6,416 nt of DNA from an uncultured Pyrinomonas sp. (GCA_937135995.1 CAKZOF010000264.1:1-6416); one strand, 5' to 3'; shown: positions 1 to 6,416, numbered from the stretch's first letter. The notes: generated by a model not told the origin, from the sequence alone. Program-made: numbers and translations.

Positions 1-213
1 CAGGCCGAAGCCGAGATTGCCGGTGAAGGTGTGCATCGCGAACGCACGGCCCATGCGGCTCTTGTCGATGCTGCCGGCGAGAATCGCGTAGTCGGCCGGA
101 TGGAACACGCTGTTGCCGATGCCGGACAGGACGGCGAGGGCGAGAATGAACCAGAAGGAGGGCGCGAACGCCATCGCCGAGATCGCCAGCGCCATGATCA
201 GCGTGCCGCCGAC
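1..213 (-). other. Internal fragment of a Major Facilitator Superfamily transporter joined to smc
   Basis: These codons, in the same frame as smc, read as transporter rather than SMC. A hydrophobic helix follows the glycines at 734-735 (TLIMALAISAMAFAPSFWF), then a second helix with GIGNSVFHPADYAILAG, then the loop SIDKSRMGRAF and the start of another helix (MHTFTGNLGFGL) at the window edge. The NSVFHPADYAIL and MGRAFAMHTF wording is typical of proteobacterial MFS_1 permeases related to the fosmidomycin-resistance group, and corresponds to the middle of the N-terminal six-helix bundle. No start codon for a separate transporter gene is evident at the join. Third codon positions are 63/68 G or C here, against 52/80 in the adjoining SMC hinge codons (bases 241-480). 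The substrate cannot be judged from about 70 residues. It is either a foreign piece joined during assembly or amplification, or the product of a real rearrangement. Confidence 0.85.
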
Positions 214-2409
214 CACCCAATCGCCGTCGCGCGTAACGTAGGGAAGCCCAGTGGCGAGCGAAAGCGCCAGCGCTTGGTCGAGATCCTCGGCAAGATGCGT
301 CTCCATCTCGCGGCGCAACGTTCTTTCAAGAGCACGCTTGATCTCATCCGTGGTCTCGAGCAGTTCGCCGAGACGTTGTTCGGCGTTCTCCTCTTCAAGG
401 GCGGTCGCCCTTGCTGTGTGCAGCTCTTTGTTGCGACTTGCGCCGTGCAGACCGACGACGAGAAAAGTCGCGCGCCCTACGCCGTTTTCGCGAAGCCAGA
501 GCGAAGCGCGCACGGCATCTTCCGGCGTCGGAACGATCACCGATTGTAGATGTGGACCGAAAACCGCTTCCACAGCCCGCTCCCACTGCGGTTCGACGCG
601 CAGGAAATCGGCCAGCGTCCCGATGAAACGGAAGCTTCGCTGCGCCTCTTCGCTGCTGAAGAGCCGTTGCACGGCTTCGGAATAGAGCGCCCGCCGCGCG
701 TCGAGTTCGATGAGCGTATCGAGTCGGTGGCGGACGCGCGCACGTCGCTCGCGCACGTCGCGCACGCTCGCCGCCGCGCGCGCGGCAGCGTGACGGGCGT
801 CGGCGAGTTGCTGGGCAAAGCGGTCGCGTTCGGCGCGCAGGTCAGCGAGCTTGGCCGCGGCCGTCGCGATCTCTCCGGCGAGCTTTTCGGCTTCCGTGCT
901 TGCTGTCGCGTGCGCTTGTTCGGCGCGCGCGCGTTCGCGCTCCAACCCTTCGACCTGCTGGTCCAGCCGTTCGAGGGCCGCTTCCAGTTGTCGTCCGATC
1001 TCGAACAGGCGCTCCGCAACGGCCGTGTGGCGCAATAGTTCGCTGCGCGCCTGTTCGATGTCCGCTTCGGCGCGTTCGACCTCGCTCAGCGCAGCGGCAC
1101 ACGACCTTTCGGCCTCGGACAGTGCGGCGGCGACTTGTTCGCTCGTCGCGCGCACCTCGCTTTCGGCTCGGGCGAGTGCAGCGTACTCGGCTTCAGCTTC
1201 GGTCAATCGCGCGGCAAGCAGTTCCATCTCCGTCTCGATCTCGGCGCGGCGGCGTTCGAGCGCGGCGATCTGCTCTTCTTGGTAAGCGCGCTCGCGCGTG
1301 CTTCGGTCGCGCTGCAATTCGGCTTCGGCAACCGAAGCGCGCAACGCCGTCAGTTCTTCTTCGCACTCGCGCGCGCGCGCGGTCGCACGACGCGCTTCCT
1401 CTTCGACGCGCTCTGCACGCGTGACGATTCGCCGCTCTTCTTCGATGGCTGCATTGAGTTTCGCTTCGAGTTCGCGAAGCGACCTGTCCGCGCTTTCGAA
1501 TTCCGCGCGATAGAGTCGCCGCAGGTGCTCGCGCAGTTCGGCGCGCAACTGCTCGTAGCGGCGCGCTTTGGCCGCTTGTCGGCGCAGGCTGTTCACCTGC
1601 CTTTCGATCTCCGCGATGATGTCGGAGACGCGCGCGAGATTGGCGCGCGCCGATTCGAGTCGGGCCTCGGCGGCGCGCTGGCGAACGCGAAACTTCGTGA
1701 TTCCGGCAGCCTCTTCGATGAGCGCGCGTCGCTCCATCGGCTTGGCGGAGAGGATCTGCCCGATGCGCCCTTGCTCGATGATGGCGTAGTGTGCTCCGGC
1801 CAACCCCGTTCCCGAAAACAGATCTTGGATGTCACGCAACCGGACCGCGCGCCCGTTCAACAAGTATTCGCTCTCGCCCGAACGATACAGGCGGCGCGTC
1901 ACGGTGACGGCTTCGCCCGGAGCGAATTCCAGCGCCAGACGCCGCGGCCGCCACCGCCGCGGACGGCGCTCACGCGACCGTTTCGCTTCGTCCTGTTCGG
2001 ACGATTGCGCTTCGGCCTCTTCGAGGCCGGTGGGTTGATCCGTTCCTGGAGCGGCTTCGATGAGCTGCTGCTCGTCTATCTCTTCGAGCGTCGCATCGAT
2101 CTCTTCGATCTCGTCCGCGGCGGCCTCTTCGAGACCTTTCTCGTCGCGCACGAGGTGAAGCACTACTTCGGCCATGCCGCTCGGCGGCCGAGTGCGTGTG
2201 CCTTGGAAGATGACGTCTTTCATCTCGGTCCCGCGCAAGCTCTTAGCCCGTTGCTCGCCGAGCACCCACGAGATCGCTTCTGCGATGTTTGACTTCCCAC
2301 ATCCATTCGGCCCAACGATCGCAGTGATACCGTCATCGGTGAAGACGATCTCTGTGTGATCGGCGAATGACTTGAACCCAGTGATTTCCAGACGTCGCAG
2401 TTTGAACAT
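1..2409 (-). CDS. smc: Chromosome segregation ATPase SMC, N-terminal half, running in frame into an MFS transporter fragment (partial)
   Basis: SMC proteins are ATP-driven DNA-entrapping motors that, with ScpA and ScpB, organise and separate the bacterial chromosome. The frame is open from ATG 2409 to base 1 (803 codons, no stop). Residues 1-15 (MFKLRRLEITGFKSF) are the classic SMC opening. Walker A GPNGCGKS is at 33-40, the R-loop Arg is about R59 (SLRGTEM), and the Q-loop Gln is Q213 in IIEQGRIGQIL. Residues 90-157 form an unusual insertion, acidic and then Arg-rich, inside the head. A long Glu/Arg/Ala-rich coiled coil spans about 240-560. The hinge spans about 573-735, including FIGTLADFLRVEPQWERAVE near 595 and the closing PYVTRDGDWVVGG at 723-735. 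From about residue 734 the sequence is MFS transporter. The second arm and the C-terminal head with LSGG signature and Walker B are absent. There is no clear Shine-Dalgarno sequence, but a strong promoter lies upstream. SMC identity is certain; whether the 3' join is real is doubtful. Confidence 0.93.
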   Translation of the reverse strand, partial: MFKLRRLEITGFKSFADHTEIVFTDDGITAIVGPNGCGKSNIAEAISWVLGEQRAKSLRGTEMKDVIFQGTRTRPPSGMAEVVLHLVRDEKGLEEAAADEIEEIDATLEEIDEQQLIEAAPGTDQPTGLEEAEAQSSEQDEAKRSRERRPRRWRPRRLALEFAPGEAVTVTRRLYRSGESEYLLNGRAVRLRDIQDLFSGTGLAGAHYAIIEQGRIGQILSAKPMERRALIEEAAGITKFRVRQRAAEARLESARANLARVSDIIAEIERQVNSLRRQAAKARRYEQLRAELREHLRRLYRAEFESADRSLRELEAKLNAAIEEERRIVTRAERVEEEARRATARARECEEELTALRASVAEAELQRDRSTRERAYQEEQIAALERRRAEIETEMELLAARLTEAEAEYAALARAESEVRATSEQVAAALSEAERSCAAALSEVERAEADIEQARSELLRHTAVAERLFEIGRQLEAALERLDQQVEGLERERARAEQAHATASTEAEKLAGEIATAAAKLADLRAERDRFAQQLADARHAAARAAASVRDVRERRARVRHRLDTLIELDARRALYSEAVQRLFSSEEAQRSFRFIGTLADFLRVEPQWERAVEAVFGPHLQSVIVPTPEDAVRASLWLRENGVGRATFLVVGLHGASRNKELHTARATALEEENAEQRLGELLETTDEIKRALERTLRREMETHLAEDLDQALALSLATGLPYVTRDGDWVVGGTLIMALAISAMAFAPSFWFILALAVLSGIGNSVFHPADYAILAGSIDKSRMGRAFAMHTFTGNLGFGL

Positions 2410-2470
2410 CGAGATTTGATCGAGCTTCCGCGGGCACACACAGCCCCTAGGGATATCGGACGAAAGGCAC

Positions 2471-2500
2471 ACTATATGTAGTCGGTCCGCCGTTTGTCAA
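2471..2500 (-). promoter_or_regulatory. Sigma-70-type promoter of smc
   Basis: Read on the minus strand, a perfect -35 hexamer TTGACA (2500-2495) is followed after 18 bases by TATAGT (2476-2471), which matches the TATAAT consensus in five of six positions. Transcription would start near 2464, giving a leader of about 55 bases before the smc ATG at 2409. Orientation and distance fit smc being its own transcription unit, separated from the upstream membrane-protein genes by a probable terminator. Confidence 0.7.
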
Positions 2501-2536
2501 ATCACAGATCGGCGCGTTTCCGTGAAACTAGTGCGC

Positions 2537-2564
2537 AAAAACCGGCGGCTTCAACCGCGACCGG
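2537..2564 (-). terminator. Probable intrinsic terminator of the membrane-protein pair
   Basis: On the minus strand, from 2564 down, the order is CCG, a three-base bulge (GTC), GCGGT, loop TGAA, GCCGC, CGG, then TTTTT (2541-2537). This gives a stem of about eight pairs (one G·T wobble, one bulge) followed by five T. It starts about 80 bases after the stop of the TIGR03663 gene and lies upstream of the smc promoter, which is where a terminator would be expected. The bulge and the short T run make its strength uncertain. Confidence 0.42.
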
Positions 2565-2645
2565 AACAAGGCCGATGCCGTACGCGCCCATCGCGCCCCC
2601 CGTGCGCTGCCGACGACGACGGCGGTTCGCGTCGCGCGCATGGTT

Positions 2646-4232
2646 TCAGTTCTGACGGCGTAAACTGGCCCCATCTGCGGCTTCGAGGCCGCGTCCGCGC
2701 CGCACGTATAGTTCCAGTTCTACCCCCGGACGCAGCGCAAAAACGCCGACCGATGCATAAGCATTGCCGAGCAGGTCTCTTAGAGCTTCTCGCTCCTCTG
2801 CAGAAGCGATCACGAGTTGATCGCTTGTTTGAACGACTTTGCCGTAGTAGCTGACGTGCGCAAAGTCGCGTAGATACCAAGGCAACGGCCAGTAATCGGG
2901 CGACAGCACGGCGACGCTTGTGCTGAGGCCGGTCCCGGCGCGCGCGCTGAGTTCTTCTATCCGTTCGACCAAGCGCAGAAAGTCACGTTGCGTGTGGACA
3001 TAAACATAAGGATAGTTTTCGTCGTCGTAATGGACGAAGTTCAATTGCACCGCTTGGTAAGCGCTCGCAACGATGGTCGCCGCAAATAGCGCATGAAGGG
3101 CCCACGATCGTTTGCGTGCGCACTGCTTTGCGAGTTCGTTTATGGCGTAACCGGCGACGACCGCCAGCGGCACGATGAAGTTGAGCATGAGCCACGGCGT
3201 TTTGTATGGGATGAGCGAATAGGCGAAGAATGTTCCCCACGCCCAAAATGAAGCGAAGACGGCGAAACTGTTACGCCGGTGCCACAGCGCAAGCGCTGCG
3301 CCGACCGCGCCGAAGATCAGCAACGGAGCCTCTTCCGCCAGCATCCACCAGAGGTAGGTGGCGAAGGGCTTGATGTGGTCCGTACGTCCGGTTTTGGTCC
3401 AGAAACTCAAACTTGCGACGGCATCGCCGATGCCTTTTGGGTTGGTGAAGAAAGATGAGTAGAAGATGATGTTGACGCTCAAAAAGATGAAGAGCGCGCC
3501 GAGCGCGTGCGAGATCAAGACGGACGCTCCGCCTACTCGTTGGACCAACGGCGTGCGCGCGTCGCGCGTCGCTGCCTGCCGTTTATCCGGGCGCGTCCAT
3601 GCGAAGGCGAGCAGAGCCGCGAGCGACATCGTGCCAACGGTGATGAAGGCCGTCTCTTTGGTCGCAAAGAAGAGAGCCAGCGAAGCGGCGGCCAGATAAA
3701 GATCCTGGGCGTTCGCTGTCTCGAGGTAACGCAGGAAAGCGATCAGCGCGCCGAGGGCGAAGAAGACGAAGAGCGTTTCATGAATGAAGTAGCGCGCCAG
3801 AAACGTCGCGCCCGGTGAGACGGCGAGCAAAGCCGCCGCCGCCAACGCGCCGTAGGCACCGATGCGACGCCGCAAACAGAGGAGCAACCAAACGGTGGCG
3901 ATGCCGAATAGAGCGGTCGTCAACCTGACGGTCCAAGTGTGCAAGCCAAAGAGTTTGGCCGGAAGGAGCGCAAAGTAGTAGAGCGTTGGGCCGTGGTAGT
4001 TGGTCGGATCATAGACGTAAGAACCCCGGCGCACCAGATTCAAGAGGAAGTAGCCAGCATTCACCCCCTCGTCGTGATGCATCGGCTTGAGTTCGAGCGC
4101 GACGAGGCGAAAAACCGCCGCGATGATCAACACCGCCACGCTGACACCGGGCCAATCGCGATCGGGGAGTTGCGCTTCGTCGCGGTCGCCCAAGCGTCCG
4201 TCACGGCGCGACTTTGTAGAGCCGATAGCCAT
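2646..4232 (-). CDS. TIGR03663-family polytopic membrane protein (Agl23-like, GT-C/PMT-related)
   Basis: This 528-residue integral membrane protein belongs to a family related at its N-terminus to dolichyl-phosphate-mannose mannosyltransferases and linked to glycan transfer or flipping at the membrane; its exact reaction is not established. The family's invariant marks are present: the dipeptide DE in MHHDEG (54-55), the first-loop acidic pair typical of GT-C enzymes, and HGP in YHGPTLYY (80-82). Other typical stretches are FIHETLFVFF (149-158), KETAF (192-196), YKTPWLMLNF (343-352) and SPDYWPLPWYLRDF (444-457). About ten hydrophobic helices lie between 29 and 395, followed by a soluble, probably extracytoplasmic, C-terminus. 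I chose ATG 4232 because GGTGA precedes it by five bases; an in-frame TTG at 4244 (four more residues) is weaker. The start lies inside the end of the upstream gene (32-base overlap), implying coupled translation. Family call is firm; substrate is unknown. Confidence 0.88.
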   Translation of the reverse strand: MAIGSTKSRRDGRLGDRDEAQLPDRDWPGVSVAVLIIAAVFRLVALELKPMHHDEGVNAGYFLLNLVRRGSYVYDPTNYHGPTLYYFALLPAKLFGLHTWTVRLTTALFGIATVWLLLCLRRRIGAYGALAAAALLAVSPGATFLARYFIHETLFVFFALGALIAFLRYLETANAQDLYLAAASLALFFATKETAFITVGTMSLAALLAFAWTRPDKRQAATRDARTPLVQRVGGASVLISHALGALFIFLSVNIIFYSSFFTNPKGIGDAVASLSFWTKTGRTDHIKPFATYLWWMLAEEAPLLIFGAVGAALALWHRRNSFAVFASFWAWGTFFAYSLIPYKTPWLMLNFIVPLAVVAGYAINELAKQCARKRSWALHALFAATIVASAYQAVQLNFVHYDDENYPYVYVHTQRDFLRLVERIEELSARAGTGLSTSVAVLSPDYWPLPWYLRDFAHVSYYGKVVQTSDQLVIASAEEREALRDLLGNAYASVGVFALRPGVELELYVRRGRGLEAADGASLRRQN

Positions 4233-6171
4233 CGCTTTCACCAACCAATTCGTATTCAGTGGCGAACCAGTCGCCGTGCGGCATCAACTCGCGTTCTTCG
4301 GGACCGGCGACGACGTAGTCGATGCGTTCCCGGCGCAGCAGCGCGCGCCCTTCGTGCGGCGTGCTATAGATGCGCCGCAGCGCGTCGTCGCGCCCTTCGT
4401 ACTTCAATCCGTGAGTCCAAAGATGTCCCTCGAACCCCATGAACGAAAGGCGCCCCGTCAGCCGCACGGCATGATTGTACGTCGGCGCGTGCAAGATAAC
4501 GGAGCGGGGCGGCACGGTCTCTTCGATCAAACGCGCGAATTCGGTTTTAGCGGCGTCGAAGAGTAGGAATTCCGGCGCGCGCGAGACGATGCGCCACACG
4601 TCGAGCGCGCCAGCGAGCGTCATGGAGACGAACAGCACAACGACCAACGGACGCCACCAAAAGCGCGCGCACCACAACCGCGCCAGCAGCAACGCGACGA
4701 TCGGCACCGAGGCGACGTACCAGTAGAAGAGTATCTTGATGTTATCCCATATCCACGGCGCGAGCTTGATCATGTTCGGAATGATGAAACAGAAACCGAA
4801 CGGAAGATAGAAGACGAGGAGCTTCTTCGCAAGCAACGGACGAGACCCGCGCCACAAGAGCGCTGCAACGAGCAGCGGGATGAACGCGCCGGTGTTTTTG
4901 AGCCAGAAAAAGATGAGGTTCTGCCCGCGACTATCCCAGCCGAAGGCCCAGCCGATGAAACGTTCGGTCTCGATGGCGCTCCCGCGCGTGATCCAGAGGA
5001 TTTGCGGCAGCGCCAGCGCCGCCATCGCGATGAAGAACGGGAACCAGAGTCGCCATCGGCGGCTGAGCAGCGCAAGCACCGTGCTCGCGCCCGCGACGAC
5101 GAGAAAACTGTGAGCGTGCGCGAGTGGCAGCAGGCCGGCGATCGCGCCAGCAGCCGCCATGCGCCGGACGTCGGCGGTTTGGTCGGATTCGCGCTCTTGC
5201 CGCTTCTTTGTGCCGCGCTGCTTGTTCGATGGCGGCGGCCCTTCTTCGTCGAGCGCGTTCCACCAGAGCGTGAGGACGATGATGACCAGCGGCAACCCGA
5301 GCAAGAAACTTCTTTGCGTGACCAGCAGCGCGGTGATAGCGTTGCCCCAGCGAATGAGACCATCGGGCGTGATGGTATAATCGTGCGGCAGATTCCACAA
5401 AAGCGCGCGCCATCCGCCCTTGGCCTGTTGTGCCTCGGCGATCAACCACGTCCAACCTAGGCCGCCGTTGAGAAGCACGAGCGCTGGTGTCAGGGCCGCA
5501 GCTAGTGCATCGCCGGTCCAGCGCTGCGCCCAAAAATGGAGCAGAACGACGAGCGCCGCGCCGAGCGCGAGGTTCTCCCAGAACATCGCATCGCGCAGGC
5601 TGGCTCCGGCGGCGACAAAGACGGCGGCGATGAAATCGGCGAGGAACGGATAGGTCAACCGTGCTCCAGCGAATTCAGGATGTTCGGGCGGAAAGTTGTC
5701 GCCCGTCGCGAAGCTTTGAATGATGCTCGTGTGAAGCGGAAGATCCCCGAGGTTGTTTTCGACGCCGGTGTAGATCGCGCGGTTGCGCACGATCATCGCG
5801 CGATCGAAGACGTGCCAGAAGACGATAACCGCCGCGAAATAAAGAAGTAGCAAAGCAACGCGTCGCCAGGACGGATGATGAACGGCGCGGACGGCCCCGC
5901 GAAAGGCCGTGCGCCAATCCGAGCCGACAGCGGTGCGCATCCGTGCGCCGATGAGCAACAACGCTGGCGCCGCGACAGCAGCGGTGGCGAGCGCGATGCT
6001 TGCCGCGCCGAGGCCGAGAAGGGAAGCGAGAACGAAGCAGATCAACCCGAACAAGGTCAACCCCGTGCACACTCCAGCGCTCAAACGAACCGAAAGAGGG
6101 GTGCTTCGGTCGTAAAGATAGGTCAAAAAGTAACCGCCCGCTGCGGCGCACAAGAAGATGATCGGAAACAT
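4201..6171 (-). CDS. Uncharacterised polytopic membrane protein with soluble C-terminal domain, partner of the TIGR03663 protein
   Basis: This is a 656-residue protein I cannot place in a named family. Some 13-15 hydrophobic helices span residues 2-525, and about 526-656 is soluble. A conserved-looking first large loop carries ENNLGDLPLHTSII (138-151), NFPPEHPEFAG (159-169) and YPFLADF (174-180), the kind of acidic and His loop seen in GT-C glycosyltransferases. Other marks are HAHSF (351-355) and WDNIKILFYWY (475-485). A hydrophilic charged loop at 307-338 interrupts the helices. The C-terminal domain has SFMGFEGHLWTHG (576-588) and RIDYVVAGPEE (616-626), whose layout recalls the C-terminus of DUF2298/TIGR03662 proteins, the usual genomic partners of TIGR03663. 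That link is inference. ATG 6171 follows an in-frame TGA (6177-6175) by one codon, so no earlier start exists; no Shine-Dalgarno sequence is obvious. It is first of a two-gene operon and overlaps the next gene by 32 bases. The gene is certain; its role is inferred. Confidence 0.9.
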   Translation of the reverse strand: MFPIIFLCAAAGGYFLTYLYDRSTPLSVRLSAGVCTGLTLFGLICFVLASLLGLGAASIALATAAVAAPALLLIGARMRTAVGSDWRTAFRGAVRAVHHPSWRRVALLLLYFAAVIVFWHVFDRAMIVRNRAIYTGVENNLGDLPLHTSIIQSFATGDNFPPEHPEFAGARLTYPFLADFIAAVFVAAGASLRDAMFWENLALGAALVVLLHFWAQRWTGDALAAALTPALVLLNGGLGWTWLIAEAQQAKGGWRALLWNLPHDYTITPDGLIRWGNAITALLVTQRSFLLGLPLVIIVLTLWWNALDEEGPPPSNKQRGTKKRQERESDQTADVRRMAAAGAIAGLLPLAHAHSFLVVAGASTVLALLSRRWRLWFPFFIAMAALALPQILWITRGSAIETERFIGWAFGWDSRGQNLIFFWLKNTGAFIPLLVAALLWRGSRPLLAKKLLVFYLPFGFCFIIPNMIKLAPWIWDNIKILFYWYVASVPIVALLLARLWCARFWWRPLVVVLFVSMTLAGALDVWRIVSRAPEFLLFDAAKTEFARLIEETVPPRSVILHAPTYNHAVRLTGRLSFMGFEGHLWTHGLKYEGRDDALRRIYSTPHEGRALLRRERIDYVVAGPEERELMPHGDWFATEYELVGESDGYRLYKVAP

Positions 6172-6225
6172 TCGTCAAGAGAACGCGCGTCGTGGCATCG
6201 CGAAGTTCGAGCGAGATAGTCGGCC

Positions 6226-6231
6226 ATTGTA
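6226..6231 (-). promoter_or_regulatory. Possible -10 element for the two-gene membrane operon
   Basis: On the minus strand TACAAT (6231-6226) matches TATAAT in five of six positions, about 55 bases before ATG 6171. The only -35-like sequence nearby, TTGCCG, sits just 13 bases upstream, which is too close. A promoter is needed in this region because the upstream sequence appears to be a decayed gene, but this particular assignment is weak. Confidence 0.22.
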
Positions 6232-6298
6232 GCTCAGCGATGGGCGGCAAGGCTAGGCGACACCGAGTGCGTCCTTGTGAGAAGATGCCCGAATCCAC

Positions 6299-6415
6299 AA
6301 AATCATCGACGCCATCGATGAAAGCAGCCGCCTTAGACGCGCAGTACGAAGCTTGAAAGGCGTGGCCCTGCGAGAGACGCTTGGTAACCGTCGGGACGAA
6401 GCCGTTGTAGTGTTG
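6299..6415 (-). pseudogene. Remnant of a TonB-dependent receptor (Oar / carboxypeptidase-regulatory-like type)
   Basis: Read from the right edge on the minus strand, the frame begins HYNGFVPTVTKRLSQGHAF and continues QASYCASKAAAFIDGVDDF. This closely follows a pattern typical of the beta-barrel of large acidobacterial TonB-dependent receptors: YN-hydrophobic-x-x-TKR-x-S-x-G, then F-x-A-S-Y-T-x-S-K-A. In intact members several hundred barrel residues follow, ending in an aromatic residue. Here the frame stays open but becomes unrecognisable after about 6299, then runs out of phase through the start of the 656-residue gene. The expected Thr in ASYT is Cys. The 5' part lies outside the window. 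I read it as a truncated, decayed gene. The match is short, so a chance resemblance cannot be excluded. Confidence 0.45.
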
Positions 6416-6416
6416 A

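Noticed and set aside
1360..1400. GCGC-rich runs within smc that look like simple repeats
   Set aside because: They fall in Arg/Ala-rich coiled-coil codons in frame and reflect codon bias, not a separate repeat element.
1135..2292. 385-residue plus-strand open frame, with similar ones at 31-549 and 550-1038
   Set aside because: These sit in exact codon register opposite smc, where GC-rich coding DNA leaves few stops. The translations are low-complexity, Phe/Arg-rich, and resemble no family, while the minus strand is a clear SMC.
2528..2641. 37-codon minus-strand frame (MRATRTAVVVGSARG...) starting four bases after the stop of the TIGR03663 gene
   Set aside because: No ribosome site, Arg/Ala-rich composition typical of chance GC-rich frames, and the probable terminator lies inside it. 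The VVVGSARG wording hints at a nucleotide-binding turn, but the frame is far too short for one.
6220..6295. tRNA-like start on the plus strand (ATTGTAGCTCAG)
   Set aside because: The TAGCTCAG block looks like a tRNA D-arm, but there is no GAGC to close the D-stem, no anticodon arm, and no GTTCRA T-loop downstream.
5675..6298. 207-residue minus-strand frame starting GTG 6298
   Set aside because: It overlaps the 656-residue membrane gene out of phase, becomes Arg/Ser-rich without hydrophobic patterning, and is only the open continuation of the receptor remnant frame.
6281..6416. Plus-strand open frame running off the right edge
   Set aside because: No ATG or ribosome site at its beginning and no recognisable protein; the opposite strand explains the region better as a receptor remnant.

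Overview
This is a GC-rich bacterial window in which every convincing gene lies on the minus strand, so the reading order runs from high to low coordinates. The closest fit is Acidobacteriota or a near relative, probably from a metagenome or single-cell assembly. Three things suggest this: the form of the SMC N-terminal half (long acidic insertion in the head, IIEQGRIGQIL Q-loop, hinge wording), a scrap of an Oar/carboxypeptidase-regulatory-like TonB-dependent receptor of the type abundant in that phylum, and a TIGR03663-type membrane protein. This is recognition from memory, not a database search.

Layout, read 5'->3' on the minus strand. (1) 6415-6299: a short stretch resembling the barrel region of a TonB-dependent receptor, with no recognisable continuation, so probably a decayed remnant. 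(2) 6298-6172: leader with a possible weak promoter. (3) 6171-4201: a 656-residue polytopic membrane protein of unassigned family, with a soluble C-terminal domain. (4) 4232-2646: a TIGR03663 (Agl23-like, GT-C/PMT-related) membrane protein whose start overlaps the end of the previous gene by 32 bases, so the two look translationally coupled. (5) 2645-2410: intergenic region with a probable intrinsic terminator for the pair, then a near-consensus sigma-70 promoter. (6) 2409-1: a long open frame that begins as a canonical SMC chromosome-segregation ATPase (head, Walker A, Q-loop, first coiled-coil arm, hinge) and then, around base 205-213, switches in frame to part of a Major Facilitator Superfamily transporter that runs off the left edge.

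The membrane pair probably acts in lipid-linked glycan or cell-envelope glycosylation. That inference rests on the GT-C-like N-terminus of one protein and the tight linkage of the two. The SMC gene is a separate housekeeping transcription unit.

The most important observation is the SMC-to-MFS switch. It falls at the end of the hinge, removes the second arm and the C-terminal head (ABC signature, Walker B), and coincides with a rise in third-position GC from about 65% to about 93%. An assembly or amplification chimera is the most likely explanation. A real rearrangement or gene fusion is possible but would leave a non-functional SMC. I saw no RNA genes, CRISPR arrays, insertion sequences or plus-strand genes that I could support.
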